Part shown: positions 6,201-16,388 of the stretch, one piece after another
How positions within the stretch are numbered: position 1 is the stretch's first letter
Layout: every line of letters begins with the position of its first letter
Origin: Verrucomicrobiota bacterium
GTDB taxonomy: Bacteria; Verrucomicrobiota; Verrucomicrobiia; Opitutales; Opitutaceae
Length of the DNA: 54,825 nt
Reading direction: 5' to 3'
NCBI GenBank assembly: GCA_019510185.1
Contig: JAEKKV010000026.1
Location: forward strand, 1-54,825
The notes under the pieces: model-generated
The model's input: only the letters and a program-made list of their open reading frames with translations
The model's database searches: none
What the model was told of the DNA's origin: nothing
Translations under genes and position numbers: made by a program

Positions 6201-7160
6201 GATGAGGAAGCGGATTCCGCGGGTAGGGAGGCTTCTCCGAAGCCGCCGGAACGCGCCGCGCAAGCCTCCGCGACATCCGAATCAGCTTTCGTGTCTCCTG
6301 ACGCCGCTGGCGCTCCCGGAGAGAGCGCCCTACCTGCCGATGAGGCCACTTCCGCCCCGGTCAAGCGTCGCAAGAAAAAGGGACCGAAGCCCGATCCGAC
6401 CGAGGAAGACCTCGCCGCGCTCGAAGGCTCGACCCGTTGGGATGACGTGAAGGCGGAACTCGACGCTCTGCGCCAGCGCCTCGCCGGCATGGGCGCGGTC
6501 AACACCGCCGCCATCGAGGAATACGCCGAGCTCAAGCAGCGCTACGATTTCCTCAAGGCGCAGAGCGACGACCTGAACAATGCGAAGGCCGACCTCATCA
6601 AAACCATCGACGAGATCAACGCCACGTCGATGCAGCAGTTCCAAATCACCTTCGACCAGATCAAGAAGAACTTCGTCTACACCTTCCAGACACTCTTCGG
6701 CGGCGGCGTGGCCAACCTCGAACTCGTCCTGACCGACGACATTCTGGAGAGCGGCATCGAGATCACCGCGCAGCCCCCGGGCACGAAGCTCAAGAGCATC
6801 ACCTTGCTTTCGGGCGGACAGAAGACGCTCACGGCGGTCGCGCTGCTTTTCGCGCTCTACATGGTCAAGCCCTCGCCCTTCTGCTTGCTCGACGAGTTGG
6901 ACGCGCCGCTCGACGAATCCAACATCGGCCGGTTCACCGACCTCTTGAAGAAATTCGTGAACGAGTCCCAGTTCATCATCATCACGCACAACAAGCGCAC
7001 CGTGTCCGCGGCGCAGGCGATCTATGGTGTGACGATGGAGGAGCGCGGCGTCTCGAAGACCGTGTCGATGCGTTTCAACGCGGCGCACGGCGAAGGCGAG
7101 CTGCAGCCGGAAAACATCGCGGAATCGGTGCGCGGCGCGCGTTCTCCGGTGGGCGTCTGA
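3258..7160 (+). CDS. smc: Chromosome segregation protein SMC
   Basis: 1300 aa, slightly longer than the usual 1150-1200. The N-terminal head has Walker A GPNGCGKS at residues 31-38. Long coiled coils surround a hinge at about residues 505-665. The C-terminal head has signature LSGGQK near 1183 and Walker B CLLDELDAPLD near 1208-1219. SMC forms the ring-shaped condensin that organises and separates sister chromosomes. The extra length comes from an acidic, Pro/Ala/Lys-rich linker at about residues 977-1047, where the second coil nears the C-terminal head. It contains a palindromic element (6222-6334). The ATG at 3258 is chosen because MHLKALKLHGFKSF is the canonical SMC N-terminus; the frame is open further upstream only through the repeat. 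No scpA/scpB is in the window. Confidence 0.97.
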   Translation: MHLKALKLHGFKSFADPTTLRFEPGVTAIVGPNGCGKSNVADAIRWVLGEQSAKALRGGKMQDVIFEGADTRKAAQLCEVSLLLTDCEKQLGSEFHEIEIMRRVFRDGGGEYFFNGQPCRLKDIQKLFMDTGIGRTSYSIMAQGQIDQILSSKPEERRAVFEEAAGITKYKSQRKEALAKLTLTDQNLVRVADVVAEIGRQIGSLRRQASKALRYKKLAWRLRHLALAHHGFHHAQVSGNLAQLEEQVIQLRAAAETRRTHLQQQQSALEEQKARRTRLNQRVQEAQQAVFDLRSEKEQAENAANLSQIKRSGLTDRLESSRANLGELEMQLHELSSQVDTGSQDKQLQLTLLGGSDAVFQDRNRELAVVEAELTKLEQELQQTKFQLLQFESNVARLRTDCSSYEVDQKTSAHRHESVAGELEQVRQQQASAAQLAAEFSARVEEASVAKARAHQETQDVQIQIGDLTREFRDAQKKLQDIDRQLAQRTARLKLLQQLQEKFEGFGEGAKAVLQGRLAASLGDGKPLPITHGLEVRPDAARAIEALLGSAVEAITVADVATAQKIIAQLETEQIGAAVLQIPGLKSQIAGPDSLPAGLTSAASALLNLDAGHPAAALLGACYLADDLNAFLDFWQANPGFTFLAVATRKGEVVDRRGLVFGGYAKKNNASLLQREIDLRETAKGLADDQKQHDDQKAFIDGLNARLAEAETTLEAKRAEVLEASQQLATVQSEERNAQRSLEEIGGRAVRMESELQGLEAQRNETQARFDRAQTALAEAAAAVEHGRARIHEMETRITELRTDRDGKRETLAQARLELAERRQKVEVLDRGIADMERRRAQLSEILVQRQQEIEVWSEQIGQLEQESASQRARAGQIVETLAVAQQQVEQIRIELADVEREIGGVENSQDGIRTDAEKAQSELGRCEVQLAQSKSRAQFIEEDVQREFQIRVGQYDWRALLWRSEDDPPDLKPLDLDDDEDEEADSAGREASPKPPERAAQASATSESAFVSPDAAGAPGESALPADEATSAPVKRRKKKGPKPDPTEEDLAALEGSTRWDDVKAELDALRQRLAGMGAVNTAAIEEYAELKQRYDFLKAQSDDLNNAKADLIKTIDEINATSMQQFQITFDQIKKNFVYTFQTLFGGGVANLELVLTDDILESGIEITAQPPGTKLKSITLLSGGQKTLTAVALLFALYMVKPSPFCLLDELDAPLDESNIGRFTDLLKKFVNESQFIIITHNKRTVSAAQAIYGVTMEERGVSKTVSMRFNAAHGEGELQPENIAESVRGARSPVGV
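6222..6334 (+). repeat. Palindromic element inserted in frame in smc
   Basis: The left arm starts GGTAGGGAGGCTTCTCCG at 6222 and the right arm ends GAGAGCGCCCTACC at 6334. The arms are imperfect reverse complements over about 28 bases. The same family occurs in uvrA at 42651-42733 and is read there in the same frame: GREASPK here, GRDASPR in UvrA, with PGESALP here matching LGDTSLP there. In SMC it supplies part of a disordered linker. Confidence 0.75.
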
Positions 7161-7166
7161 GCGGGC

Positions 7167-9137
7167 ATGGCTTTCCCCAAGATCAAACTTGTCTGGGGAG
7201 GCGCCCGTCTGCAGGCCAACTGGCGGCTGGGCCTCTTCGGGTTTTACGAGCGCACCTCCAGCCTGCGGGGGCGCTCGACCGGGCTGGCGATCAGCGTGCG
7301 CGGAGCTCTGGCCTGGCTGGGCGTGCTGATGGTCGCGGCCTATTTTGCCGGGGCCGGGGTGATCTGGTTCTGGCTGGACCGGCGGCCGTATAATTTTGTC
7401 ACCTACCCCGATCTCGTCCTGCCCACCCACTGGGCGAACGTCACGAAGCTGCGCGGCCAGGCCGCCATCGCGGAGGGCCTGGACGGTTTTAAAAACCACA
7501 AGTGGCGGGAAGGCATGATGCGGCTGTCCGCCGGGCTGTCCCGCTATCCCCAGGACAGCAACGCCCGCCTCGCGCTGGCGCGCGTCTACATCGCGGTGAA
7601 CCAGCGCAAGCAGGCGAAGGCCCTGCTCACCGGCGGTTTCGCTTGGGGGTATCCGGGAGCCGGCTACGTCCGCGACGTTTGCGGACTGGCGGCCGACAGT
7701 GAGGATTACGACTGGTTTATCGCGACCTGCGACACGGCGATGGGCCAGCTGGCGACCCTCCCCGGGCGCACGGCGGAGCGCCGGGATATTTTGCAACAAA
7801 AGCTGGCGGTGCTCCTGGCCGCGGGCCGGCCGGACGAGGTGCTGCGTCTGGTGGCGGCCGAGCCGGAGAACGGCCGGGCGGTGTTCCGGGAGTTCAACGT
7901 CATGGCGCTGCTGGCCAGCGCGCGGCCGGCGGAAGCGGTGGCGGCGGTGGAGGCTTGGCGAAAGGAGCGCGGCGTGGATCCGCAGGTGGCGCGGCTGCAG
8001 ATCCGGGCGTTCCGCGAAGCCGGACGTTTCGACGACATGGAGCGCTCGATCGAGGAGCTCCGCGCTTTCGCCCCGACGGATCCGCAGCCGTACATCTATG
8101 GCATCATCCAGCGCTTCCTCGCCGGCCGGCGCACCGAGGCGGATCGCGCGCTTGAGAATTTCCTGCTGCGTTTCGGCGGCTCGCCGGGAGTGGTCCGGAT
8201 GCTGGCCGCCCCGCTGGCGGAGATCAATGAATCGGCGCCGATCGAACGGCTCATGGCCCACGCCAGCGATCAGGGCTTCGACCTGACGCCGTTTCGCCAG
8301 GCGCTGTTGCGGGTGTGGTTGCATCAAGGCGACTGGGTGGCGGCCTGGGATGTCTTCAACGACATCAAGGCGTCCCTCAAGACGTCCGAGCCGTCGGTGA
8401 TGGCCTGGGCCGAGCTGATAGGATGCATGATCAAGGCGGCGCTCGATCCCTCGGAAGGCGCGCAGAGCCGGCTGACGGATTTCGTGCGGGAGCGGCAGCT
8501 GCCGTTGAAAACGGACCGGGAGCTGGTCACGGTTTTGCGCCGGGCGGGACGTCCGGCGACCGCGCGCACCGTGATCACGTTCGCCCAAGGCGTTTATCCG
8601 GAGAACGCCACCTTGGAAACATGGCGCAAGGAGCTGGACCGCGAACTCGCGGCCGCCCAAGCCGTGGAGCAGGCCGCGAAGCCCGTGGTGGCCTCGAGGG
8701 CGGCCACTGCGCCGGCCGCGCCCGCCGGCCCGGCCCCGGCGCGCGAAGTCATTTCGGAGACGGTTTTCTTCAAGCAGCTGGCCGAATCGGAGAAAGCCAA
8801 GGATTTCGAAGGGGAGTTGCGGCAGATTCTCGACCTGCGTCTGGCCCGGCCCGACTGGCTGGAGGCCCGTCAGGAAGAGATTTTGGGCGAAGAAATCCGG
8901 CTCAACGGCCGGGTGGGGGATTTGGCGGCCCTGCATCTGGCGGCAAGCCTGTACCTTAACGGCGATAAAAATCGTTCTCTGCGCGCCGTCGGTCTGGCTC
9001 GCGAGTTGCACGCGGCCGGTTGTAAGGAGACGGGGATGCTGCTGGCGCAGGAACTCCTGCGCAAGATCCCCAATTATCCCCCGGCCAAACGCCTGCTTGC
9101 GGAATGGGGCGTCTCGGACGAAACGGTCCAGCCGTGA
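7167..9137 (+). CDS. Membrane-anchored helical-repeat (TPR-like) protein
   Basis: 656 aa. One hydrophobic segment near residues 46-70 is followed by a long alpha-helical region with many Ala/Leu/Arg helices of TPR-like spacing (for example SRYPQDSNARLALARVYIAV near residues 128-147, then repeated LxxxGRxxEA turns). An Ala/Pro-rich linker lies near residues 510-530, followed by a second helical domain. It probably forms a scaffold outside the cytoplasm, but no specific function can be given. It starts 6 bp after the smc stop codon, so the two are likely cotranscribed. It is not ScpA or ScpB by appearance. Confidence 0.8.
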   Translation: MAFPKIKLVWGGARLQANWRLGLFGFYERTSSLRGRSTGLAISVRGALAWLGVLMVAAYFAGAGVIWFWLDRRPYNFVTYPDLVLPTHWANVTKLRGQAAIAEGLDGFKNHKWREGMMRLSAGLSRYPQDSNARLALARVYIAVNQRKQAKALLTGGFAWGYPGAGYVRDVCGLAADSEDYDWFIATCDTAMGQLATLPGRTAERRDILQQKLAVLLAAGRPDEVLRLVAAEPENGRAVFREFNVMALLASARPAEAVAAVEAWRKERGVDPQVARLQIRAFREAGRFDDMERSIEELRAFAPTDPQPYIYGIIQRFLAGRRTEADRALENFLLRFGGSPGVVRMLAAPLAEINESAPIERLMAHASDQGFDLTPFRQALLRVWLHQGDWVAAWDVFNDIKASLKTSEPSVMAWAELIGCMIKAALDPSEGAQSRLTDFVRERQLPLKTDRELVTVLRRAGRPATARTVITFAQGVYPENATLETWRKELDRELAAAQAVEQAAKPVVASRAATAPAAPAGPAPAREVISETVFFKQLAESEKAKDFEGELRQILDLRLARPDWLEARQEEILGEEIRLNGRVGDLAALHLAASLYLNGDKNRSLRAVGLARELHAAGCKETGMLLAQELLRKIPNYPPAKRLLAEWGVSDETVQP

Positions 9138-9310
9138 TCGGAGCCGGTCGTGAGATCTCCTGTAACTAATAGGAACGCCAACGTCGGCAAAACGACGGCT
9201 TCTAGCCGGAAAAACGGGTTGCGGCTCGGCCTTGGCAGGCTCTACGCTTTCTTTTCTTGTCCGTGCGCAATCCGCACCGGGCAACGATCTTAACCTTAAG
9301 AAAATTGACC

Positions 9311-9784
9311 ATGCCTATCGCTGTCGGCTCCAAAGCCCCGGATTTTACCCTTAAAACCAAGACCTCCGAAGGTCTCAAAGACATCAAGCTGAGCGACAAT
9401 TTCGGGAAAAAGCAGACCGTGCTGCTGTTCTTCCCTCTCGCCTACACCAGCGTCTGCACCGACGAGCTTTGCGACGTTTCCAACGGCCTGGCCGGTTACG
9501 CCAGCCTCGGCGCCGAGGTCATCGGCATCAGCGTTGACAGCCCCTTCGCGCAGGAAGCGTGGGCCAAGGCCAGCAGCATCAAGATCCCGCTGGTGTCCGA
9601 CCTGAACAAGGAAACCACCAAGGCCTACGGCGTCCTTTTCCCGGGTCTCGCCGGCATCGGCGACACCTCCGCCCGCGCCGCGTTCGTCATCGGCAAGGAT
9701 GGCGTCGTCAAATACGCCGAGCAAACCGCGACGCCGAAGGATCTGCCCAACTTCGAGGCGATCAAGACCGCGCTCGCCAAATAA
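9311..9784 (+). CDS. Peroxiredoxin (AhpC/TSA family, thiol peroxidase)
   Basis: 157 aa, thioredoxin fold. The active-site segment [14 protein letters not shown] contains the peroxidatic Cys49, the Pro and Thr of the PxxxT-x2-C motif, and a second Cys54. A Cys-x4-Cys spacing is what BCP/PrxQ enzymes use for peroxidatic and resolving cysteines; the remainder also resembles AhpE-type proteins. It reduces peroxides using a thiol donor in the cytoplasm. The frame is open to 9257, but [12 protein letters not shown] at 9311 is the normal N-terminus. A terminator follows at 9798. Its neighbour acnA encodes a peroxide-sensitive Fe-S enzyme. Confidence 0.93.
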   Translation: MPIAVGSKAPDFTLKTKTSEGLKDIKLSDNFGKKQTVLLFFPLAYTSVCTDELCDVSNGLAGYASLGAEVIGISVDSPFAQEAWAKASSIKIPLVSDLNKETTKAYGVLFPGLAGIGDTSARAAFVIGKDGVVKYAEQTATPKDLPNFEAIKTALAK

Positions 9785-9797
9785 GCGTTTTTTTCCT

Positions 9798-9832
9798 CCG
9801 CGCCGCACATTCCTGTCGGCGCGGTTTTCTTT
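9798..9832 (+). terminator. Rho-independent terminator after the peroxiredoxin gene
   Basis: CCGCGCCG (9798-9805) and CGGCGCGG (9817-9824) form a perfect 8-bp stem with an 11-base loop, followed by TTTTCTTT. It lies 14 bases after the stop codon and separates the gene from acnA. Confidence 0.8.
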
Positions 9833-9864
9833 CCGAAATCCGCAATTCGCAAAACCGTCCTTCC

Positions 9865-12705
<2,841 letters not shown>

Positions 12706-12758
12706 AGCTGTCGTCGCGAGGCCGGTTTTTCGAGCCGGCCTCGCACTTCTCTCCCACC

Positions 12759-13268
12759 ATGGCCGACGTCCCTTCTCCCACCTTTCTGGTCGATGCCCAG
12801 TCCGATCCGGTTGTCATCCGCATCGACGGGCGCGCTTCGTTTCAAAACAGCGCCTGCCTGCACGACTTTTTCACCACGCTCATCCGGCAGAAGAAAATCC
12901 GTTTCGTGATGGATTTTCAGCAGTGCACGAGCATGGACAGCACCTTTCTCGGAGTGCTGGCCGGCGTGGCACTGGAATTGCGCAAGCATATTCCCCAAGG
13001 GAGCCTGGTGCTCTGCCGTGTGGGCCCGCGCAATCTGGAGCTGCTCAATAATCTCGGGCTGCACCGTCTGCTGACGGTTGATACGGGAGACGTGACGCCT
13101 TCTCTGGGCGCGAGCGCGCCGTTGGAGTGCACGCCGGATCGCGGTGAGTTGGAGAGCGCCCGGCTGGTTTTGGCCGCGCATGAGAACCTGATCGCCGCCG
13201 ACGAGTCCAATCGCGCGAAATTCCAGGACGTCCTCGCGTTTCTAAAAAACCGCGTGGAGCAGGGCTGA
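12759..13268 (+). CDS. STAS-domain protein (anti-sigma factor antagonist-like)
   Basis: 169 aa. Residues about 8-110 fit a STAS domain: a central beta strand FVMDF followed by [11 protein letters not shown]. The Asp60-Ser61 pair corresponds to the phosphorylated serine position of SpoIIAA-type proteins. The remaining C-terminal part (residues 115-169) is helical and unassigned. Such proteins normally bind a kinase-type anti-sigma factor and release a sigma factor or other partner, but no anti-sigma factor is next to this gene. It is separately spaced between acnA and trpB. Confidence 0.8.
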   Translation: MADVPSPTFLVDAQSDPVVIRIDGRASFQNSACLHDFFTTLIRQKKIRFVMDFQQCTSMDSTFLGVLAGVALELRKHIPQGSLVLCRVGPRNLELLNNLGLHRLLTVDTGDVTPSLGASAPLECTPDRGELESARLVLAAHENLIAADESNRAKFQDVLAFLKNRVEQG

Positions 13269-13375
13269 TTCCTTCCTCCGGCATGCTTGCGGGCGGGAAT
13301 CGCCGGCGGGTGTCGTTTTTGTCGGCCAAAAGCCGTTTGCTTCCGGTCGTTTCTCCGGCTCACTCTGTCCCGACC

Positions 13376-14605
13376 ATGTCAGCCGCCGAAACTTCCGCCT
13401 CCCTCCGTCCCGAGTCCCTGCCTGATGCCGCCGGCCACTTCGGCCCGTTTGGCGGCGTCTATGTGCCCGAGACGCTCATGACGGCGCTCAAGGAACTGGG
13501 CGAGGCCTACGACGCGGCCCGCCGGGATCCGGTTTATCAGGAAGAACTGAACCGTCATCTCAAGGAGTTCGCCGGACGTCCCACCGAGCTTTATTTTGCC
13601 GAGCGCCTGACACAGCACTGCGGCGGTGCCAAAATTTATTTCAAGCGCGAGGATCTCCTCCACACCGGCGCGCACAAGATCAACAACGCCCTCGGCCAGG
13701 TGCTGCTCGCCCTGCGCATGGGCAAGACGCGCATCATCGCCGAGACCGGTGCGGGCCAGCACGGCGTCGCCACCGCGGCGGTCTGCGCCAAGTTCGGACT
13801 GCAATGCGTGATCTACATGGGCGCGGTCGACATGGAGCGCCAGGCGCTGAACGTTTTCCGCATGCGCCTGATGGGCGCGGAAGTGCGCGGCGTCGAGGCC
13901 GGACAGAAGACGCTCAAGGACGCGGTCAACGAAGCCATGCGCGACTGGGTGACGAACGTGCGCGACACCCATTACATCCTGGGCTCCGCGCTCGGCGCCC
14001 ACCCGTATCCGATGATGGTGCGCGATTTTCACCGCGTGATCGGCCGGGAGGCGAAGGCGCAGATCCTTGCGCGCGAGGGCCGGCTGCCCGACGAAATCGT
14101 GGCCTGCGTGGGCGGCGGATCCAACGCCATCGGCGTGTTCTTTGATTTTCTGGAAGACGCCGCCGTGCGCCTCATCGGCGTGGAAGCGGGCGGCCGGGGC
14201 ATCGTGCGCGGCGAACACGCCGCCCGTTTCGAAGGCGGCAAGCTGGGCGTGCTCCAAGGCAGCAAGACCTACATTCTTCAGAATCCCGACGGGCAGATCG
14301 AGCTGACGCATTCCGTGAGCGCCGGCCTTGATTACGCCGCGATCGGACCCGAGCACGCCTACTATCGTGACACCGGGCGGATTTCCTACGCCTACGCGTG
14401 CGACGACGAAGTCATGGAGGTTTTCCAACTGTGCTCACGCCTTGAAGGCATCATCCCGGCCTTGGAATCGACCCATGCGCTGGTCGAAGGTCTCAAGCGG
14501 GCGAAGGCCCTGCCGAAGGATAAGATCGTGCTCGTGAACCTGAGCGGCCGCGGCGACAAGGACGTCAATCAAGTCGCGAAGCTGCTGGGCGTCACCTTGC
14601 GGTGA
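13376..14605 (+). CDS. trpB: Tryptophan synthase beta chain
   Basis: 409 aa, the usual TrpB1 length. It condenses indole and serine to tryptophan using PLP. The PLP lysine is at about residue 101 in [13 protein letters not shown], and the phosphate-binding loop GGGSNAIG is near residue 245. The ATG at 13376 is chosen because the protein then starts just before the conserved [15 protein letters not shown] block; the open upstream extension looks unnatural. trpA, trpF and other trp genes are not adjacent. The downstream spacer contains a long inverted repeat. Confidence 0.96.
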   Translation: MSAAETSASLRPESLPDAAGHFGPFGGVYVPETLMTALKELGEAYDAARRDPVYQEELNRHLKEFAGRPTELYFAERLTQHCGGAKIYFKREDLLHTGAHKINNALGQVLLALRMGKTRIIAETGAGQHGVATAAVCAKFGLQCVIYMGAVDMERQALNVFRMRLMGAEVRGVEAGQKTLKDAVNEAMRDWVTNVRDTHYILGSALGAHPYPMMVRDFHRVIGREAKAQILAREGRLPDEIVACVGGGSNAIGVFFDFLEDAAVRLIGVEAGGRGIVRGEHAARFEGGKLGVLQGSKTYILQNPDGQIELTHSVSAGLDYAAIGPEHAYYRDTGRISYAYACDDEVMEVFQLCSRLEGIIPALESTHALVEGLKRAKALPKDKIVLVNLSGRGDKDVNQVAKLLGVTLR

Positions 14606-14619
14606 ACACCCGGCAGCTT

Positions 14620-14651
14620 AAATCCTGAATCCCAAGCGGCTAAATCCTAAA
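14620..14651 (+). repeat. Dispersed repeat copy A (arm of long inverted repeat)
   Basis: A 32-base unit starting AAATCCTGAATCCCAAGC and ending in CTAAATCCTAAA. Its reverse complement follows at 14729-14760 (31 of 32 bases match), so the two can form a 32-bp stem with a 77-base loop between trpB and yicC. A third copy is at 15675-15706. Confidence 0.85.
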
Positions 14652-14728
14652 CGAGAGAAGAGCGAACGATGAGGCAGGGCAGTTCGTGCGTATTTACTCC
14701 ACTATTATCAATCGTCTTGGCGGTTGAT

Positions 14729-14760
14729 TTTAGGATTTAGCCGCTTGGGATTTAGGATTT
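14729..14760 (-). repeat. Dispersed repeat copy B (arm of long inverted repeat)
   Basis: Inverted copy of 14620-14651, starting TTTAGGATTTAGCCGC. It ends 10 bases before the yicC start codon, so a folded stem would sit directly in front of the start. Confidence 0.85.
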
Positions 14761-14770
14761 CTTTTCAGAC

Positions 14771-15643
14771 ATGCAAAGCATGACAGGCTACGGCCGCGCT
14801 TCCGCCCCGATCGGCACGCACACGCTCACGGTCCAGGTGAGCTCGGTTAATCGCAAGACCCTCGATCTCACCGTCGCCCTGCCCGAGGTCTGGGAAAGTC
14901 TTGAACCCGCCGTGGGCGAGCTCGTCCGCAAATTTGCCGTGCGCGGCAAGGTTCACGTCGATGTCGAGCTGAGCGGTGCTGCCGGCACCGGCGGCCCCGC
15001 TTGGGATGAGGCCGCCGCGAGCGAGACCTTCAAGCGGCTCGCGGCCTTCGCCGCCAGCCGCGGCGTGGCGTTCACGCCGACGCCGGAGTTGCTCTGGCAA
15101 CTGCTCAACACCCAGCGCAAGGGCGTCGACCTTCCGGATGCGGAAACCGCCCGGCCGGTGCTGGCCGAAACCCTGGAGGAGGCGTTGCGCGGCTTTGCGG
15201 CGATGCGGGCGAAGGAAGGCGAGGCGCTGTTCGTGGATTTCATCAAGCGCCTCGAAATCCTCTCCCGCCACGTGGCGGTCATCGCGGAGCGCGCGCCGCA
15301 GGTGCCGGCGGGCTACCGCGACCAGTTGCACAAGCGTCTGCGCGACGCCGGTCTGGAGCTGGATCTCGGCGATGAACGCGTGCTCAAGGAAATCGCGCTT
15401 TTTGCCGATCGCTGCGACATCACGGAGGAGCTCACGCGGTTGCGCAGTCACTTCGACCAGTTCGCGGCGCTGTTGCGCGCGGGGACGGAGATCGGTCGCA
15501 AGGCGGAGTTTATCCTGCAGGAGATCGGTCGCGAGGTTCACACCATCGGCAGCAAGGCCAACGACCTCACGATTTCGAAAAACGTGATCGAGCTGAAGAA
15601 CGAGCTCGAACGCATCCGCGAGCAAATCGCGAACGTGGAGTGA
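14771..15643 (+). CDS. YicC-family endoribonuclease
   Basis: 290 aa. It starts with MQSMTGYG, the family hallmark, and ends in the conserved block with TIGSKANDLTIS and VIELKNELERIREQ. The E. coli YicC protein is reported to be an endoribonuclease that acts on small RNA; members are hexameric and cytoplasmic. The gene stands alone, flanked by the AAATCC-type repeats on both sides and convergent with lspA. In many bacteria yicC precedes gmk; no gmk is seen here. No Shine-Dalgarno is visible (TTTTCAGAC before ATG). Confidence 0.92.
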   Translation: MQSMTGYGRASAPIGTHTLTVQVSSVNRKTLDLTVALPEVWESLEPAVGELVRKFAVRGKVHVDVELSGAAGTGGPAWDEAAASETFKRLAAFAASRGVAFTPTPELLWQLLNTQRKGVDLPDAETARPVLAETLEEALRGFAAMRAKEGEALFVDFIKRLEILSRHVAVIAERAPQVPAGYRDQLHKRLRDAGLELDLGDERVLKEIALFADRCDITEELTRLRSHFDQFAALLRAGTEIGRKAEFILQEIGREVHTIGSKANDLTISKNVIELKNELERIREQIANVE

Positions 15644-15674
15644 GCGCGGGCGAGACCCCCGCGCTCACTCCACG

Positions 15675-15706
15675 AAATCCTAAATCCCAAGCGGCTAAAT
15701 CCTAAA
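15675..15706 (+). repeat. Dispersed repeat copy C
   Basis: Third copy of the AAATCC...GCGGCTAAATCC unit, in the same orientation as copy A. A partial inverted copy (TTAGGATTTAGGATTTT, 15740-15756) follows 33 bases later, so the two can pair through their outer parts. The hairpin sits between the convergent ends of yicC and lspA. Confidence 0.8.
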
Positions 15707-15755
15707 CCAGTCACGACACCGTTCCGGCGCGGGCTTTGGTTAGGATTTAGGATTT

Positions 15756-16310
15756 TCAGTCGTTGCGCGGTTCGCGCAGGGAGTGGATGAGGTAGAGTCC
15801 CACGCCCACGCAGATGCCGGCGTCGGCCACGTTGAAGGTGGGGTAGACGTAGCTGCCAAAATGGAAATCGAGGAAGTCGATCACGTGACCGTGCACGAGA
15901 CGGTCGAGGAGATTACCGACGATGCCGCCGCAGAGGAGGCCGAAGCTGATCTGCACCGGAAGTTGCCGCAGGCCGAGCGCGTGCCGCCAGGCGTAGATGC
16001 CGCCGAGGGTCACGAGGGCGAGCAGGGCGAGCAGGGTGCTCCGGCCCGCAAACATGCTCCAGGCGGCGCCGGTGTTGCCCACGTGAACGATGTAGAAGAA
16101 GTCGTCGATCACCGTGATCGCATCGGGCGAATCATAGGTGCCAAAGGGGAGAATGGCGTTGATCCAGAGTTTGGTGCCTTGATCCAGGACCAGAACAATC
16201 AGCGCCAACGTCCAGAGCCAGCGGTAGCGATGGAGGCGCTCCCGGCGGGAGCTCGCTGACGAGACGGCGGAGGAGGAAGGCGCGGGGAGGGACACGGCGG
16301 GAGAGGGCAT
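15756..16310 (-). CDS. lspA: Lipoprotein signal peptidase (signal peptidase II)
   Basis: 184 aa, inner-membrane aspartic protease that removes signal peptides from prolipoproteins after lipidation. Four hydrophobic segments are visible. The two catalytic aspartates lie in GNLLDRLVHGHVIDF and FNVADAGI near the C-terminus. The N-terminal 25 residues are a Ser/Ala/Pro-rich extension longer than usual; a later start is possible, but no better codon is obvious. It is last in the ileS-DksA-like-lspA string on the minus strand, an arrangement known from related bacteria. Clients in this window include the three small lipoproteins at the left end. Confidence 0.95.
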   Translation of the reverse strand: MPSPAVSLPAPSSSAVSSASSRRERLHRYRWLWTLALIVLVLDQGTKLWINAILPFGTYDSPDAITVIDDFFYIVHVGNTGAAWSMFAGRSTLLALLALVTLGGIYAWRHALGLRQLPVQISFGLLCGGIVGNLLDRLVHGHVIDFLDFHFGSYVYPTFNVADAGICVGVGLYLIHSLREPRND

Positions 16311-16388
16311 GGACGGGTGTCAGGGGGCGCGGATTTGGCCGCGTCCCCTGAGGGTCACCGCCGGAGACGGGCTCCGGGCGGGAGCTGC

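Noticed and set aside
3153..6263. 1036-residue open frame antisense to smc
   Set aside because: It lies fully opposite the clear SMC gene. The composition (very high Leu, Gly, Ala, Arg with no domain) is what the complement of high-GC3 codons gives. Similar shadows lie opposite acnA, trpB, yicC, ileS and the GH2 gene.
9226..9250. Possible sigma-54 -24/-12 promoter before the peroxiredoxin gene (TTGGCAGG...GC)
   Set aside because: GG and GC are ten bases apart as required, but the TT before the GC is missing and no enhancer site is apparent. By-eye chance match in a GC-rich region.
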